Notes: generated from the letters alone by a model not told the origin. Positions 52,970 to 62,886 are shown, counted from the stretch's first letter. The stretch is 64,000 nt of DNA from Stenotrophomonas maltophilia (GCF_002799155.1 NZ_NERD01000002.1:1612001-1676000), one strand, 5' to 3'. Translations and numbers: made by a program.

Positions 52970-53640
52970 ATCCGCATCACCACCTGCATGAATCCACCTT
53001 GATGAGCTATGCCGCCGGCGCGCTGCCGGCGCCGTTGAGCATCGTGGCCGGCGCCCACCTGGAGCAGTGCCCGCAGTGCCGCCAGCGCCTGCGCGAGGCC
53101 GAGGCGATCGGCTCCGCATTGCTGGAGCAGACGCAGCCAGCCACGCCCGATCGGCGCCGCGAGCAGCTGCGCGAGGCCATGCTGATGCAGCTGGCGGCGG
53201 AAACGCCGCTTGCCGTGGCCGGCGCCGCGCGTCCCGTGCCGAAGGAGCGGCCCGAGGCCGATCCGGATCATCTGCCTGCCTCGCTGCACCCCTATTTCGG
53301 CGCCTCGCTCAGTGGGTTGCGCTGGCGCTGGATGGCGCCGGGGGTGCACTGCATCCGTGCCGAGCAGATGCCCTCGCTGATCATGCTGAAGATCGCCCCG
53401 GGCAAGTGCCTGCCCATGCACAGCCACGGCCGCAGCGAGCTGACCCAGATCCTGCGCGGTTCCTACAACGACGCGCTGGGGCTGTTCGCACCGGGCGACG
53501 TGGCGGACCTGGATGAGGATGTGGAACACCAACCAGTCACCGCACCTGGCGTTCCCTGCATCTGTGTATCAGCGTTGGATGCACCGTTGGTGTTCAGCGG
53601 TTGGCTGGCGCGGAAGATCCAGCGTTTCGTGAAGCTCTAG
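52966..53640 (+). CDS. chrR: ChrR-type zinc anti-sigma factor
   Basis: 224 residues from GTG 52966. N-terminal zinc anti-sigma domain: H31, C35 and C38 in AHLEQCPQC fall at exactly the positions of the R. sphaeroides ChrR ligands, with H4-H8 supplying a fourth. C-terminal cupin-like domain carries HSHGRSELTQILRG (H, H, E) and EDVEHQP (H), as in ChrR. It sequesters the sigma factor until singlet oxygen or peroxide releases it. Second gene of the operon. Confidence 0.94.
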   Translation: MNPHHHLHESTLMSYAAGALPAPLSIVAGAHLEQCPQCRQRLREAEAIGSALLEQTQPATPDRRREQLREAMLMQLAAETPLAVAGAARPVPKERPEADPDHLPASLHPYFGASLSGLRWRWMAPGVHCIRAEQMPSLIMLKIAPGKCLPMHSHGRSELTQILRGSYNDALGLFAPGDVADLDEDVEHQPVTAPGVPCICVSALDAPLVFSGWLARKIQRFVKL

Positions 53641-53641
53641 G

Positions 53642-54343
53642 ATGAGTGCGGCGATGGCAACGGGCGCGCTACGTGTTCTGTTGACCGGTGCCGCGGGGCT
53701 GGTGGGGCAGGGTGTGGCCCTGGCCTGCCAGCGCTCGCCCCGGGTCGCCAGTCTGACCGCACTGGTCCGGCACCCGGGCAGCCTCGCCGGTAGCGGCAGC
53801 GAGCTGATCGTGCCGGACTTTCTGCGTATCCAGGATCGGGTGGAGGACCTGGCCGGGTTCGATGCATGCTTCTACTGCGCCGGCGCTCCGCCGGTGGGCA
53901 CCGCCGAGGCCGAGTACCGGCGGGTGACGCTGGACACCACCCTGGCCGTCGCCCGCGCCTGGGCCACGGCGAATCCGCAGGGGTGTTTCCTCTATGTATC
54001 CGGCGCCGGCGCGGATGCGCGAAGCCGGGTGATGCCATTGCGGGTGAAGGGCGAGACCGAGCGGGCACTGCAGGAACTGCCGGTCCGCACGGTCATGCTG
54101 CGTCCGGGTGGCGTGCGCCCTGTGGAAGGCACCGGCACCCGTCATGGCCTGTTGAAGCCGCTGTACTGGGGTGGCGCGCCCTTGATGAAACTGGCGGGCG
54201 CGATTGCGCCGTCGCTGGTGACCAGCAACCTGGCGCTGGGCCAGGCGATGATTGCGCTGGCCGGCAGGGAGCACCCGCCGGCCACGGTGGAGTGCGCGGA
54301 CATCAACCGGATCGCAGCGGACCAGCGCGACCCGGTTGCCTGA
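53642..54343 (+). CDS. NAD(P)-binding epimerase/reductase-like protein
   Basis: 233 residues, ATG 53642 one nt after the chrR stop, so it is the third gene of the ECF operon. Rossmann start RVLLTGAAGLVGQGVALACQ, then FDACFYCAGAPPV, FLYVSGAGADARS and RTVMLRPGGVRPVEGT. It lacks a convincing YxxxK catalytic pair (RVKGETERALQ sits there), as in many atypical SDRs. Substrate unknown; a lipid- or quinone-related step would fit. Confidence 0.85.
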   Translation: MSAAMATGALRVLLTGAAGLVGQGVALACQRSPRVASLTALVRHPGSLAGSGSELIVPDFLRIQDRVEDLAGFDACFYCAGAPPVGTAEAEYRRVTLDTTLAVARAWATANPQGCFLYVSGAGADARSRVMPLRVKGETERALQELPVRTVMLRPGGVRPVEGTGTRHGLLKPLYWGGAPLMKLAGAIAPSLVTSNLALGQAMIALAGREHPPATVECADINRIAADQRDPVA

Positions 54344-54345
54344 CC

Positions 54346-56745
54346 TCAGTGCGTGGCACCCTCCAGCGCAGCACGTACCGCCTGGGCCAGGTCGCTGCGG
54401 GTGAACGGCTTGGGCAGCAGGGCGGCTGCCCGGCCTTGGCTGCCGACTGCGTCGTGGTCGCGTGGATAGCCCGAAGTGAACAGCACGGCGACTTCCGGCC
54501 AGCGTTCCCGCACTTCGCGCACCAGCTCCCAGCCCGACATGCCGGGCATCACCACGTCCGAAAACAGCAGGTCCACCCTGGTGTCGGGGCGTTCCAGCAG
54601 GCGCAGCGCGGAGGGGCCGTCGTGTGCTTCCAGCACGCGATAGCCCAGCAGGCGCAGTGCATCGACGGTGTGCGCACGCACATCATCATTGTCCTCGGCC
54701 ACCAGGATGGTTTCCTCGCGTGGCGAGTAACCCGCCAGGCCGGTCTGCGGTGCGCTTGCCTCGCAGGGCAGGGCCAGCGTCGAACGCGGGAACATCATGG
54801 TGATGCTGGTGCCGCCGCCTTCCACCGAGTCAATCAGCACATGGCCGCCGGACTGCTTGACGAAGCCATGCACCATCGACAGGCCCAGGCCGGTGCCGCG
54901 GCCAACCTGCTTGGTGGTGAAGAACGGCTCGAACACGCGCGCGAGGGTGGCCGCGTCCATGCCGTGGCCGTTGTCGCGGACCCGCAGCATCACGTATTCG
55001 CCAGGGGCTGCATCGGGGAACAGGGCGGCGTAGTCGTGGTCGAGATGGCTGTTGTCGACCTCGATCACCAGCCGGCCGCCATGGGGCATGGCATCGCGGG
55101 CATTGGCGGCCAGGTTGAGCACCGAGGCTTCCAGCTGGCTGACGTCGATCTCGACGCACCAGACGTCCTCGGCGGCGCGGATTTCCAGCTGCACCAGCTC
55201 GCCCAGAGCACGCTGCAGCATGTCATGCATGTCCAGCAGCCGGTCGTTGAGATTGGCGGCCTGGCTGTGCAGCGGCTGGCGCCGGGCAAATGCCAGCAGG
55301 CGCTGGGTCAGGCTGGCGGCACGGCCCACACCCTTGAGGGCGTTGTCCAGCGCACGGCTGACCATGGCGCCCGGCTCGCCGGCGCGCTCGCTGAGCAGCA
55401 TGGCGTGTTCAACGTTGCCGGAAATCACGGTCAGGATGTTGTTGAAATCATGAGCGATGCCGCCGGTGAGCTGGCCCACCGCTTCGATCTTCTGTGACTG
55501 GCGCAGTGCATGCTCGGCCTGCAGCCGGGCCGTGGTTTCCACTGCCTCCGACACCACCGCCGTCACTGCGCCTTCGGCATCCAATAGCGGACGGAACGAA
55601 AAATCGTAGCTGCGGCGTCCGGTGGGCAGCTCCAGCTCCAGTGCATGCAGCGAGCTTTGCCCCTTCGCGGCATCGGCAACGGCCAGGTCCACCAGGGTGC
55701 CAACGTCGCCGCTGGTGCTGAACCACAACGATTGCCCATAGCGTTGGCCCACAACGTCGGGCTTGTCGGCCAGTACGGCAGCCAACGACGCGACATTGGC
55801 GTCGACCACGCGGCCATCCAGGTCCAGCAGCACCTGATGCTGGAAGCTGGATTCGAAGATGGCCTGCAACCGTCGTTTGCTCGCCCGCAGTTCGGCGGTG
55901 CGCGCCTGGACCTGCCGTTCGAGCAGCTGGTTGTCTTCGCGCAGGGCGAGCTCGGCCTGCTTCAGCCCGGAGACGTCGCTGCCCAGGCAGATGTAGCCGA
56001 CCACGGCGCCGTCGGCGCCTCGCTCCGGCACGCAGTCCATCTGCACGAAGCGTGACTCGCCGCTGCGGTGGGCCAGTTCCACCTGGAAGCGGGTGCGCTC
56101 ACCCTGCAGCACCCGTTCGATGCTGGGCAGGGCATGTTCGAAGGCGGAAATACCGCTGACATCACGCGCCGTGCGGCCCAGCAGCTCGGTCAGGCTGACC
56201 CCATGCCAGTCCAGGAAGGCCTTGTTGGCGAAGCGGTAGCGATGCTCCTTGTCGAGCTGGGCGATCAATGCCGGGACAGCATCGGTTACCTGCTGCAGCT
56301 GGGCCTGGCTGTCATTCAGTGCGGCCTGCGCGTGGGCCAGCTGGGTGCGCTCGTGCGCCTCCTGGCGGGCGCGGCGGATCGCATCCGGCAGGCGCTGCAG
56401 GCGCTGCTTGACCACGTAATCGCGTGCGCCGCGGGTCAGCGCCTGTACCGCCAGCTCCTCGGTGAGCGTACCGGAGACGAAGATGAAGGGCGTCTGCGGG
56501 ATCCGCTCGCGCGCCAACGCAAGGGCAGCGTCGCCGTCGAATCCGGGCAGCACGTGATCGGCCAGGATGACATCGAAGGCGCGATTCTCGATCGCCTCGA
56601 TGAAGGCATTGCGGGTCCACAGGCGCTCGGCCTCGAAGTCGAGGCCAGCCCGCCGCAGTTGTGCGCTGATCAACTCCGCATCAAGCGCACTGTCCTCAAG
56701 CATGAGGATGCGCAGGCGCTCGCTGCGGCGCGATCCATCACGCAT
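54346..56745 (-). CDS. Hybrid histidine kinase REC-PAS-PAS-HisKA-HATPase-REC
   Basis: 799 residues, cytoplasmic. N-terminal receiver (LMLEDSALDAELI, phospho-Asp in VILADHVLPGFDGD), two PAS domains (about 150-270, 290-410), HisKA with GGIAHDFNNILTVISGNVEH, HATPase (ARDAMPHGG, GTGLGLSMVHGFVKQSGGH) and a second receiver (ILVAEDNDDVRAH, SDVVMPGMSGWE). It overlaps the Rcp-like regulator by 8 nt and is the third gene of the bacteriophytochrome operon. It presumably receives phosphate at its first receiver from the phytochrome branch and relays it. Confidence 0.92.
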   Translation of the reverse strand: MRDGSRRSERLRILMLEDSALDAELISAQLRRAGLDFEAERLWTRNAFIEAIENRAFDVILADHVLPGFDGDAALALARERIPQTPFIFVSGTLTEELAVQALTRGARDYVVKQRLQRLPDAIRRARQEAHERTQLAHAQAALNDSQAQLQQVTDAVPALIAQLDKEHRYRFANKAFLDWHGVSLTELLGRTARDVSGISAFEHALPSIERVLQGERTRFQVELAHRSGESRFVQMDCVPERGADGAVVGYICLGSDVSGLKQAELALREDNQLLERQVQARTAELRASKRRLQAIFESSFQHQVLLDLDGRVVDANVASLAAVLADKPDVVGQRYGQSLWFSTSGDVGTLVDLAVADAAKGQSSLHALELELPTGRRSYDFSFRPLLDAEGAVTAVVSEAVETTARLQAEHALRQSQKIEAVGQLTGGIAHDFNNILTVISGNVEHAMLLSERAGEPGAMVSRALDNALKGVGRAASLTQRLLAFARRQPLHSQAANLNDRLLDMHDMLQRALGELVQLEIRAAEDVWCVEIDVSQLEASVLNLAANARDAMPHGGRLVIEVDNSHLDHDYAALFPDAAPGEYVMLRVRDNGHGMDAATLARVFEPFFTTKQVGRGTGLGLSMVHGFVKQSGGHVLIDSVEGGGTSITMMFPRSTLALPCEASAPQTGLAGYSPREETILVAEDNDDVRAHTVDALRLLGYRVLEAHDGPSALRLLERPDTRVDLLFSDVVMPGMSGWELVREVRERWPEVAVLFTSGYPRDHDAVGSQGRAAALLPKPFTRSDLAQAVRAALEGATH

Positions 56746-57205
56746 TGTGCTGCCCCGAGCCGTTGGGGCGATGCGGCGGTGGCTGGTTGGTGATGCCCCA
56801 GAACATGCCCAGGCCCTGGATGGCGTCGAAGAACTCCTTGAAGTCCACCGGCTTGACCACGAATGCGTTGACGCCCAGTTCGTAACTGCGCACCAGATCC
56901 TGCTCTTCGCGGGAGGAGGTCAGCATCACCACCGGCGTGCTGCTCAGGTTCGAATCGCCACGGACCTGCTCCAGCACTTCCAGGCCGTTCACCTTGGGCA
57001 GCTTCAGGTCAAGCAGCACCACCACCGGGCCGCCGTGGTTGGTGCCGGCGAATTTGCCTTCGCAGCGCAGGTAATCCAGCGCTTCGGCGCCGTCACGTAC
57101 ATGGATGACATCGTTGAGCAACTGGCAACGCGACAGCGCCGCCAGCGTCAGCTCTGCATCCTTGGGGCTGTCCTCTACCAAGAGGATCGGCCGCAGGTCC
57201 CTCAT
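56738..57205 (-). CDS. Rcp1-like single-domain response regulator
   Basis: 155 residues from MRDLRPILLVEDSPKDAELT. Extended receiver without output domain: VVLLDLKLPKVNGLEVL (phospho-Asp), MLTSSREEQDLVRSYELGVN and VVKPVDFKEFFDAIQGLGMF. These regulators partner phytochrome kinases (Rcp1 family). 4-nt overlap with the bphP stop and 8-nt overlap with the hybrid kinase. Confidence 0.93.
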   Translation of the reverse strand: MRDLRPILLVEDSPKDAELTLAALSRCQLLNDVIHVRDGAEALDYLRCEGKFAGTNHGGPVVVLLDLKLPKVNGLEVLEQVRGDSNLSSTPVVMLTSSREEQDLVRSYELGVNAFVVKPVDFKEFFDAIQGLGMFWGITNQPPPHRPNGSGQHNA

Positions 57206-59442
57206 GGGTGATCTCCTGTGGAACGGGGTAGGGTGAAATGGATCGTGGCGCCCTTGCCTGGCTCGCCCTCGGCCCAGGTGCGGCCGCCATGGCGGCCGAT
57301 GATGCGGCGCACGTTGGCCAGGCCGATGCCGGTGCCTTCGAATTCCTCGACGTGATGCAGGCGCTGGAATACGCCGAACAGCTTGTCGACATAGCGCATG
57401 TCGAAGCCGCAGCCGTTGTCGCGTACGAAGAAATGGTCTTCGTCGACGTTGCGCTCGTGACCGATCTCTATCACTGCCTGCTCGCGCTCGCGGGTGAACT
57501 TGATCGCGTTGGCCAGCAGGTTCTGCCAGACCAGGCGCAGCATCGTCGGGTCGGCCTCGACCTCCGGCAGCGGTGCCAGACTCCACTGTACGTCGCGGCC
57601 GCTGTAGTCCAAGGCCAGGCTCCTGCGGACATCTTCGGCCAGTGCGGCCATGTCCAGTCGCACCCGGCCGAGCGTGGAACGGCCCATCTGCGAGAAGCTG
57701 AGCAGGTCATCCACCAGCGTTCCGGCAGATTTGGCCGACTCCACGATCGTATCCAGGAAGCGGCGCTCGGTGTCGTTGAGGCGTTCGCCGGCCGAGCTGC
57801 CCAGCAGCTCCGAGTAACCGACAATGTGGCGGAAGGGCGCGCGCAGGTCGTGGCTGACCGAATAGGAAAACGCTTCGAGTTCCTTGTTGCTGCGGACCAG
57901 CTGCTCGTTGAGCTCGGCCATTTCCTCGGCCTTGCGCAGCACGATGTCGACGATGGCGGTGCGCATCTCGAGGGCGGCATCGCGGTCGGCGTCGTTCCAT
58001 GGAAGGCTGCGCTGCTGGACGATTTCCTTCCAGGCCTCGAAGGAGCTGCGCGGCGAAAGTGCCACGTCGGGTGCGTCGGTCTTGCGTGGATCGCCGCCCC
58101 AGCGCACGGTACGCACCACCTCCGGTCGGAACCACATCAGGTAGCTGTCGTGCAGCTGCGAGATGGACACCGCCAGTACGCCGCTGGCCACGTTGGACAG
58201 GCGCGCACCGGGCGCCCAGTCGGCTGCCAGATGGTCACTGCAGTACGTTTCCTGCCCGGCCTGCTGTGCGGCCAGCCAATCGGCCAGGGCCAACACGTCG
58301 GTTGCGGGCGGGCACTGGCCCACACGCATGCAGTCGCCCTTGTGCACGATGGCGGCGCCTGCCGCGCCGGTCAGCGACAGCAGGCTGGCTTCATCGTGGC
58401 GCAGCGCAGCCATGAAATCCTCGTCGCCGGCCATGCGTGCAAGCAGCTTGACCAGCACCGAGCGGCGCGCCACGCGCTCTTCGATGGCGCGTGCACGCTC
58501 CTTCAGCGCGATCTGCAGCGACAGGATCTGGCCCATGAACTCACAGGCGGTGCGCACGTGGTAGGGCAGGCGGCGCGGCTGCACCGTGTGGCAGGACACC
58601 AGGCCCCACAGCTGGCCCTCATGCACCAGCGAGACCGACATCGACGCGCCGGTGCCCATGTTGCGCATGTACTGCAGGTGCACCGGCGAAACGCTGCGCA
58701 GCACGGCCAGGCTCAGGTCGGTGGCCGGTGCATCGCGATACTCCTCGCTGCGCATCAGTGGGGCAGGGGTGTAGTTGTTGTCCGCGATCAGGCGTACCCG
58801 GTTGCGCCGGTACAGCTCGCGGGCCTGGGCCGGGATGTCCGATTCGGGAAAGCGCAGGTCCAGGTAGGACGGCAACAGGCCGTTGCCATCCTCGGCGACC
58901 ACGATACCGTTCCAGCCGGCATCGAACTGGTAGACCAGGGTGCGATCGAAGCCGGTCAGCCGGCGCATGTGCGCGGCCGCCAGCTGGCACAGATCTTCCA
59001 CGGTGCTGGCCGATTCGATGCCAGTCATCAGTTCGCGGATCGACGGATACAGTTCTTCAAGCGAACCCGGCTGGCCGGGAACCGGTGCCTCCAACTCGAC
59101 CAGCAGATCCGTGGCAGAGCGGTGCAGCAGCAATTGATGGCGGCCGTGGCCATCCAGGTGCACGGCGCCGACATGGGCGCTGCTGCCGACCGTGGCCTGC
59201 TGGAACAGCGCCTGGAAGGGCGCCAGTACGCCGCCCAGCACCTCGCTGACATGCTGCGACAAGGGTTCGCCGAACTGCCGCAGCAGACCCGGCTGGCTGA
59301 TCGCGCGCTCGCGCACCCGCAGTGACTGTGGCTCCACTACCAGAAGCACGCCGTATGGCTGGATGGCACCGGGCGTGTGGATCGGTTCGCGCGCACAACG
59401 GGACTGGGCGGTGTCGTGCGTGGGCTCGGCAGAAGGCATCAA
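57202..59442 (-). CDS. bphP: Bacteriophytochrome histidine kinase
   Basis: 746 residues, PAS2-GAF-PHY-HisKA-HATPase. Cys16 in SRCAREPIHTPGAIQPYG is the expected biliverdin attachment site. The GAF core has DLRFPESDIPAQARELYRRN (a PASDIP-like motif), and the PHY tongue contains LSPRSSFEAW, the PRxSF motif. The kinase has SYSVSHDLRAPFRHIVGYSE and FDMRYVDKLFGVFQRLH with GTGIGLANVRRII. It is a red/far-red sensor feeding the receiver downstream. No heme oxygenase (bphO) gene is adjacent; biliverdin must come from elsewhere. Confidence 0.96.
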   Translation of the reverse strand: MMPSAEPTHDTAQSRCAREPIHTPGAIQPYGVLLVVEPQSLRVRERAISQPGLLRQFGEPLSQHVSEVLGGVLAPFQALFQQATVGSSAHVGAVHLDGHGRHQLLLHRSATDLLVELEAPVPGQPGSLEELYPSIRELMTGIESASTVEDLCQLAAAHMRRLTGFDRTLVYQFDAGWNGIVVAEDGNGLLPSYLDLRFPESDIPAQARELYRRNRVRLIADNNYTPAPLMRSEEYRDAPATDLSLAVLRSVSPVHLQYMRNMGTGASMSVSLVHEGQLWGLVSCHTVQPRRLPYHVRTACEFMGQILSLQIALKERARAIEERVARRSVLVKLLARMAGDEDFMAALRHDEASLLSLTGAAGAAIVHKGDCMRVGQCPPATDVLALADWLAAQQAGQETYCSDHLAADWAPGARLSNVASGVLAVSISQLHDSYLMWFRPEVVRTVRWGGDPRKTDAPDVALSPRSSFEAWKEIVQQRSLPWNDADRDAALEMRTAIVDIVLRKAEEMAELNEQLVRSNKELEAFSYSVSHDLRAPFRHIVGYSELLGSSAGERLNDTERRFLDTIVESAKSAGTLVDDLLSFSQMGRSTLGRVRLDMAALAEDVRRSLALDYSGRDVQWSLAPLPEVEADPTMLRLVWQNLLANAIKFTREREQAVIEIGHERNVDEDHFFVRDNGCGFDMRYVDKLFGVFQRLHHVEEFEGTGIGLANVRRIIGRHGGRTWAEGEPGKGATIHFTLPRSTGDHP

Positions 59443-59689
59443 GGGCTGGACTCATGATTCGTGGATGGCTGGAATGGCCCAGCTGCACCCGGTATCCGTG
59501 GATGGTGACGCAAAATCCTGCATTCGCATACCAGTACGCGTGCGTGAAGAGCGCTTCATTCGAAGCTGAATTCTTCATCCAGAGCATCCGGGAGCACCTG
59601 CGTGCTTCGCGAAAGGTACATGCGCGCTGCACGCGCGCTCGACACCGACTTGCCTAGGGTGAACGCACATTCCTGAGTGACCACCTCCC
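59443..59689. other. Spacer between bphP and the CxxC gene
   Basis: A 247-bp promoter region for divergent genes. No palindrome of note, and no GCATCCAA element was found in it, so the phytochrome operon is not obviously part of the ECF regulon. Confidence 0.5.
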
Positions 59690-59983
59690 GTGAACCTGCA
59701 GACCTTGCCTTCAACGCCGTACCGCATGCTTGCCGACAGCTGCCAGTTTGAGCTGCTGGATGTGGATGCCCTGCAGGATCCGGCCAGTGGGCGCCTGCTC
59801 CACCTGTACTCGCTGGTTGCGCGCTGCCTGTGCTGCGAAACGGTATTCAAGGCAGAGGAAGGGCAGGGCCTGGTCAGCCACACCGCCGCGCGGGTGGTGC
59901 GGTGCCCCACAGGCTGTGGCCAGCAGGCGTTCAAACCCGCGTTGCTGCGTACCTGGCAGCCACATCACGTCGCCCAGGCCTGA
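59690..59983 (+). CDS. Small putative zinc-binding hypothetical protein
   Basis: 97 residues from GTG 59690; ATG 59726 (MLADSCQFELLDV) is an alternative. It has paired cysteines in RCLCCETVFKAEEG and RCPTGCGQQAFKP, a zinc-ribbon-like layout. No family recognised. It is divergent from bphP and convergent with tspO. Confidence 0.55.
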   Translation: MNLQTLPSTPYRMLADSCQFELLDVDALQDPASGRLLHLYSLVARCLCCETVFKAEEGQGLVSHTAARVVRCPTGCGQQAFKPALLRTWQPHHVAQA

Positions 59984-59999
59984 AAGTGCCGACACCGGG

Positions 60000-60503
60000 T
60001 CACAGTACCCCGGGATTGCCGCGCCAGACCGCGAAGTTCAGCGCCGAGGCGAACGATATCCAGGCCAGGTAAGGCAGCAGCATCACCGCCGCGCCGCGGT
60101 GGATGCGTGCGAAGGCAACGATCGTTGCGCACACCAGCGTAATCAGGACCAGGATGTCGACGAAGGCCAGCGCGCCCAGCTTCCAGCCGAAGAACAGCCA
60201 GCTCCAGAGCGCATTGACGGCCAACTGCAGCAGATAGAGCATCAGGGCCGGTTGCGCGTTGCGCCAGCCGCGTTCGCGCCAGACCAACCACGCCGCAAGG
60301 GCCATCATCGTGTAGAGCAGGGTCCATACCGGGCCAAACACGCTGGCAGGCGGTGCCCAGGCGGGCAGGGCGAGGGCAGCGTAGAAGTTGGCGGCGGATG
60401 TGGATGCCCACGCGCCGACTCCCGCCGCCGCAAAAGTGACCACGCCCCATCCCAGAAGACCCAAAGCCTGTGAACGCCGCTTCATTCCGTACCGCTCCGT
60501 CAT
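60000..60503 (-). CDS. tspO: TspO/MBR family membrane protein
   Basis: 167 residues from MTERYGMKRRSQALG; the Met at codon 7 (60485) has a GGAG nearby and is a possible start. Five membrane helices with family residues: LPAWAPPASVFGPVWTLLYT, WLVWRERGW, NALWSWLFFGWKLGALAFVD and YLAWISFASALNFAVWR. TspO binds tetrapyrroles and affects oxidative and light responses in Rhodobacter; here it lies beside the phytochrome operon. Direct linkage is inference. Confidence 0.92.
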   Translation of the reverse strand: MTERYGMKRRSQALGLLGWGVVTFAAAGVGAWASTSAANFYAALALPAWAPPASVFGPVWTLLYTMMALAAWLVWRERGWRNAQPALMLYLLQLAVNALWSWLFFGWKLGALAFVDILVLITLVCATIVAFARIHRGAAVMLLPYLAWISFASALNFAVWRGNPGVL

Positions 60504-60557
60504 GCCTATACCCGTGCATACGAACAGAAGCGGCACATGGATGCAGGCCGGGTGCAA

Positions 60558-62753
60558 TCAGTCTGAAGTGCCCCCAACGCTGCCACCCTGGCTGGCAGGC
60601 AGCAGCGATGGCTGCTGATCGAACCATTCGCGCGCCTTGGCCAGATGCCACTGGCGCTGGTCGCCATTGAGTTCGATGCCGGCGCCCAGCAGCCCCCAGC
60701 GCAGGTAGAGATCGCCACGCTTGCGCTGCTCCAGAAGATCCAGCCGCGCACGTACCGTCAGGCGATCATTCTCGGCCTGCAGGCCGTCGATCAGCAGATG
60801 GCCCGGGCGCCAGCGCAGCGTGGCCTGTGCATCGACCTGGCCAGAGTCGAGCAGTGACAGCGTCCAGCGCGGATAGTCGGTGCGCTTGGCGAACACGGCC
60901 AGCAAGGGGCGTGCATCGCTCAGGGTCAGATCGGTGGTAGCGTCCACCTGGAACGGGGACTGCGCGTCGATGCGGCCCCGCTTGAACACGGCACGGCCTT
61001 TCCACGCGCTGTTGGAATCGGTGCCCGCCACCTGCACATTGCGCAGCTCCACGGTGGTGCCGGACAGATCGAAATGGCGCTGGTTGAAGTCGCCGCGGCG
61101 AAGCGTCGCATTCACGTCGACATCGCCGCCCAAGTCCAGGCCCGCAACGTTCGCGCTGGCATTGCGGCCCAGCAGCCGCGCGGTGCCGTGGCCGACGCGG
61201 CCATCGGTGTCGAGCGTGGCGTCGCCGCTGAGGCTGCCGGTGCCACGCAGCAGGCGCACCTGTTGGGAGCCAAGGTAGCGGTTGTAAGCGGCCAGGTCCG
61301 GAATGGTCGCTTGGCTGAAGCGCAGCCGCGCACGAACGCCCTTGCGCAGTTCCTGCAGGCGGCCATCGCCGGTGAGGTCCACGGCCAGGTCGCGCCCGTC
61401 GAACAGCCGCACGTCCTGGGCATCGCTGGGCCGCGCGGTGAAGCGGGGCAGCCGGATGGCCAGCTGTGCCTGGTTGGGGCTGCCTGCCTTCAGCTCGCCA
61501 TGCGCGCTGGCGGTACCGGCCAGGCGCACGCCGGCCACTTCGGCCACTGCTGCGGCGGAAGGAATGTCCACGGTGCTGCCTTCGATCAGTTCGCCGTTGC
61601 GCAGGCGCAGATACGCCTTCAGCGTGCCACCGCCATCGAGCTGCAGCCATGGCTTGCGCACGAACAGGGCAGGGATCCAGTTGAGCGAGGTGAAGGCCCA
61701 TTCGCCTCGCACGGTACCGGAGCTGCGCTCCAGCAGCTGGGCAGGGTGCTGGAACGGGATCTGGCGCCCGGTGATGTGCAGATCGGCATCGATGCCGGCG
61801 GCCGAATCCGGGCGTGGCGGGAGGCGGGCCTGCAGGCGCAGGTCGTTGGCCACATTGAGCTGCAGGGCCAGCACGCCGCGATCGGGCGCGCCATCGCCGA
61901 GGAAGAGCGGTACCTGCCAGAGTGCGTGGTCACCGGGTTGCAGCTGGCCATCGATCAAGTGGAGCGCCAGCTGCAGGTGTCCGGCCACGGGCGCGCTGGA
62001 GACCTTCGGCGATGTCGCATACGTATCCATGCGCAGGCCCTGGCTGCGCGCATCCACCTCAAGTTGCGCATGCAGCAGCTTCAACTTGGCCAGGCCAGGC
62101 GCCTGGTCGCGATAGTGGCGCGGATAGCTGAAGCGCGCGGTCAGATCCATGCCGCCCAGCAGCTGCACGCCGTCATAGCTGGTGTCTGCTTTGCTGAACG
62201 AGACCTCGGAATCGAACAGCTCGGACGGCCCGCCACGCAGTTGCTTGAGGAACCCCACCGTGCCCTGGCCCTTGCCGATGATCAGCAGCTTGCCGAGCCG
62301 GGTACTGCGAATGCTGTCGCTGTGGATGGCGTCGAAACGCAGGGTCCAGCCCTGGTCGCTGCGCGGGGGCGACGGAATGGCCTCCTCGACGCGGCTGATC
62401 TCGGCAGACACGCCAGTGGCCTGCAATCGGGGAACCCGCACTTCGCGGCGGAACAGGGGTAGCACGGCCAATCGGGCGCTGGCACGCTCGGCATGCAGCA
62501 CGTAGACGGTGTGGTTGACGTGGCCGCGCATGTGCACGTTCCAGGCAATCACATGGCCCGGCAGCAGCGTGATGGCCGGGCCGGTCGTCATCACGAACTT
62601 GTGCGGCTTGCGGTTGGTGACCTGGTCGAACAGCGGCGTATTGAGGAAGATGTTGCCGGCGAGCAGGTAGAGAACGTACACGCCCAGCAGGAGGTAACCA
62701 GCGACGCGCCATCGGCGGAACCGGTGTGGAGTGCGCGCGGGAGTGGGGGACAT
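60558..62753 (-). CDS. Large AsmA/YhdP-like membrane-anchored protein
   Basis: About 731 residues from MSPTPARTPHRFRRWRVAGY (an upstream ATG at 62783 adds ten). One N-terminal helix (GYLLLGVYVLYLLAGNIFL), then a long periplasmic beta-rich chain with AsmA-like repeats (DLTLSDARPLLAVFAKRTDY, LDLGGDVDVNATLRRGDFNQ). Members of the AsmA/YhdP class are lipid-transport or outer-membrane assembly bridges; the assignment is tentative. The spacer to tspO is short, so co-transcription is possible. Confidence 0.7.
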   Translation of the reverse strand: MSPTPARTPHRFRRWRVAGYLLLGVYVLYLLAGNIFLNTPLFDQVTNRKPHKFVMTTGPAITLLPGHVIAWNVHMRGHVNHTVYVLHAERASARLAVLPLFRREVRVPRLQATGVSAEISRVEEAIPSPPRSDQGWTLRFDAIHSDSIRSTRLGKLLIIGKGQGTVGFLKQLRGGPSELFDSEVSFSKADTSYDGVQLLGGMDLTARFSYPRHYRDQAPGLAKLKLLHAQLEVDARSQGLRMDTYATSPKVSSAPVAGHLQLALHLIDGQLQPGDHALWQVPLFLGDGAPDRGVLALQLNVANDLRLQARLPPRPDSAAGIDADLHITGRQIPFQHPAQLLERSSGTVRGEWAFTSLNWIPALFVRKPWLQLDGGGTLKAYLRLRNGELIEGSTVDIPSAAAVAEVAGVRLAGTASAHGELKAGSPNQAQLAIRLPRFTARPSDAQDVRLFDGRDLAVDLTGDGRLQELRKGVRARLRFSQATIPDLAAYNRYLGSQQVRLLRGTGSLSGDATLDTDGRVGHGTARLLGRNASANVAGLDLGGDVDVNATLRRGDFNQRHFDLSGTTVELRNVQVAGTDSNSAWKGRAVFKRGRIDAQSPFQVDATTDLTLSDARPLLAVFAKRTDYPRWTLSLLDSGQVDAQATLRWRPGHLLIDGLQAENDRLTVRARLDLLEQRKRGDLYLRWGLLGAGIELNGDQRQWHLAKAREWFDQQPSLLPASQGGSVGGTSD

Positions 62754-62886
62754 GTACTGCTCTAGAGGCCGGAGTTTGCTCAACTATCGCGGAACTGATG
62801 GCGGTGGCGCGTGAAGCGGGTGCGGGGCATGTGCTGGATTCTGCTAGTGTCCGCCTTGCCCACTACGCCGAACCGCGGGGAATCGC

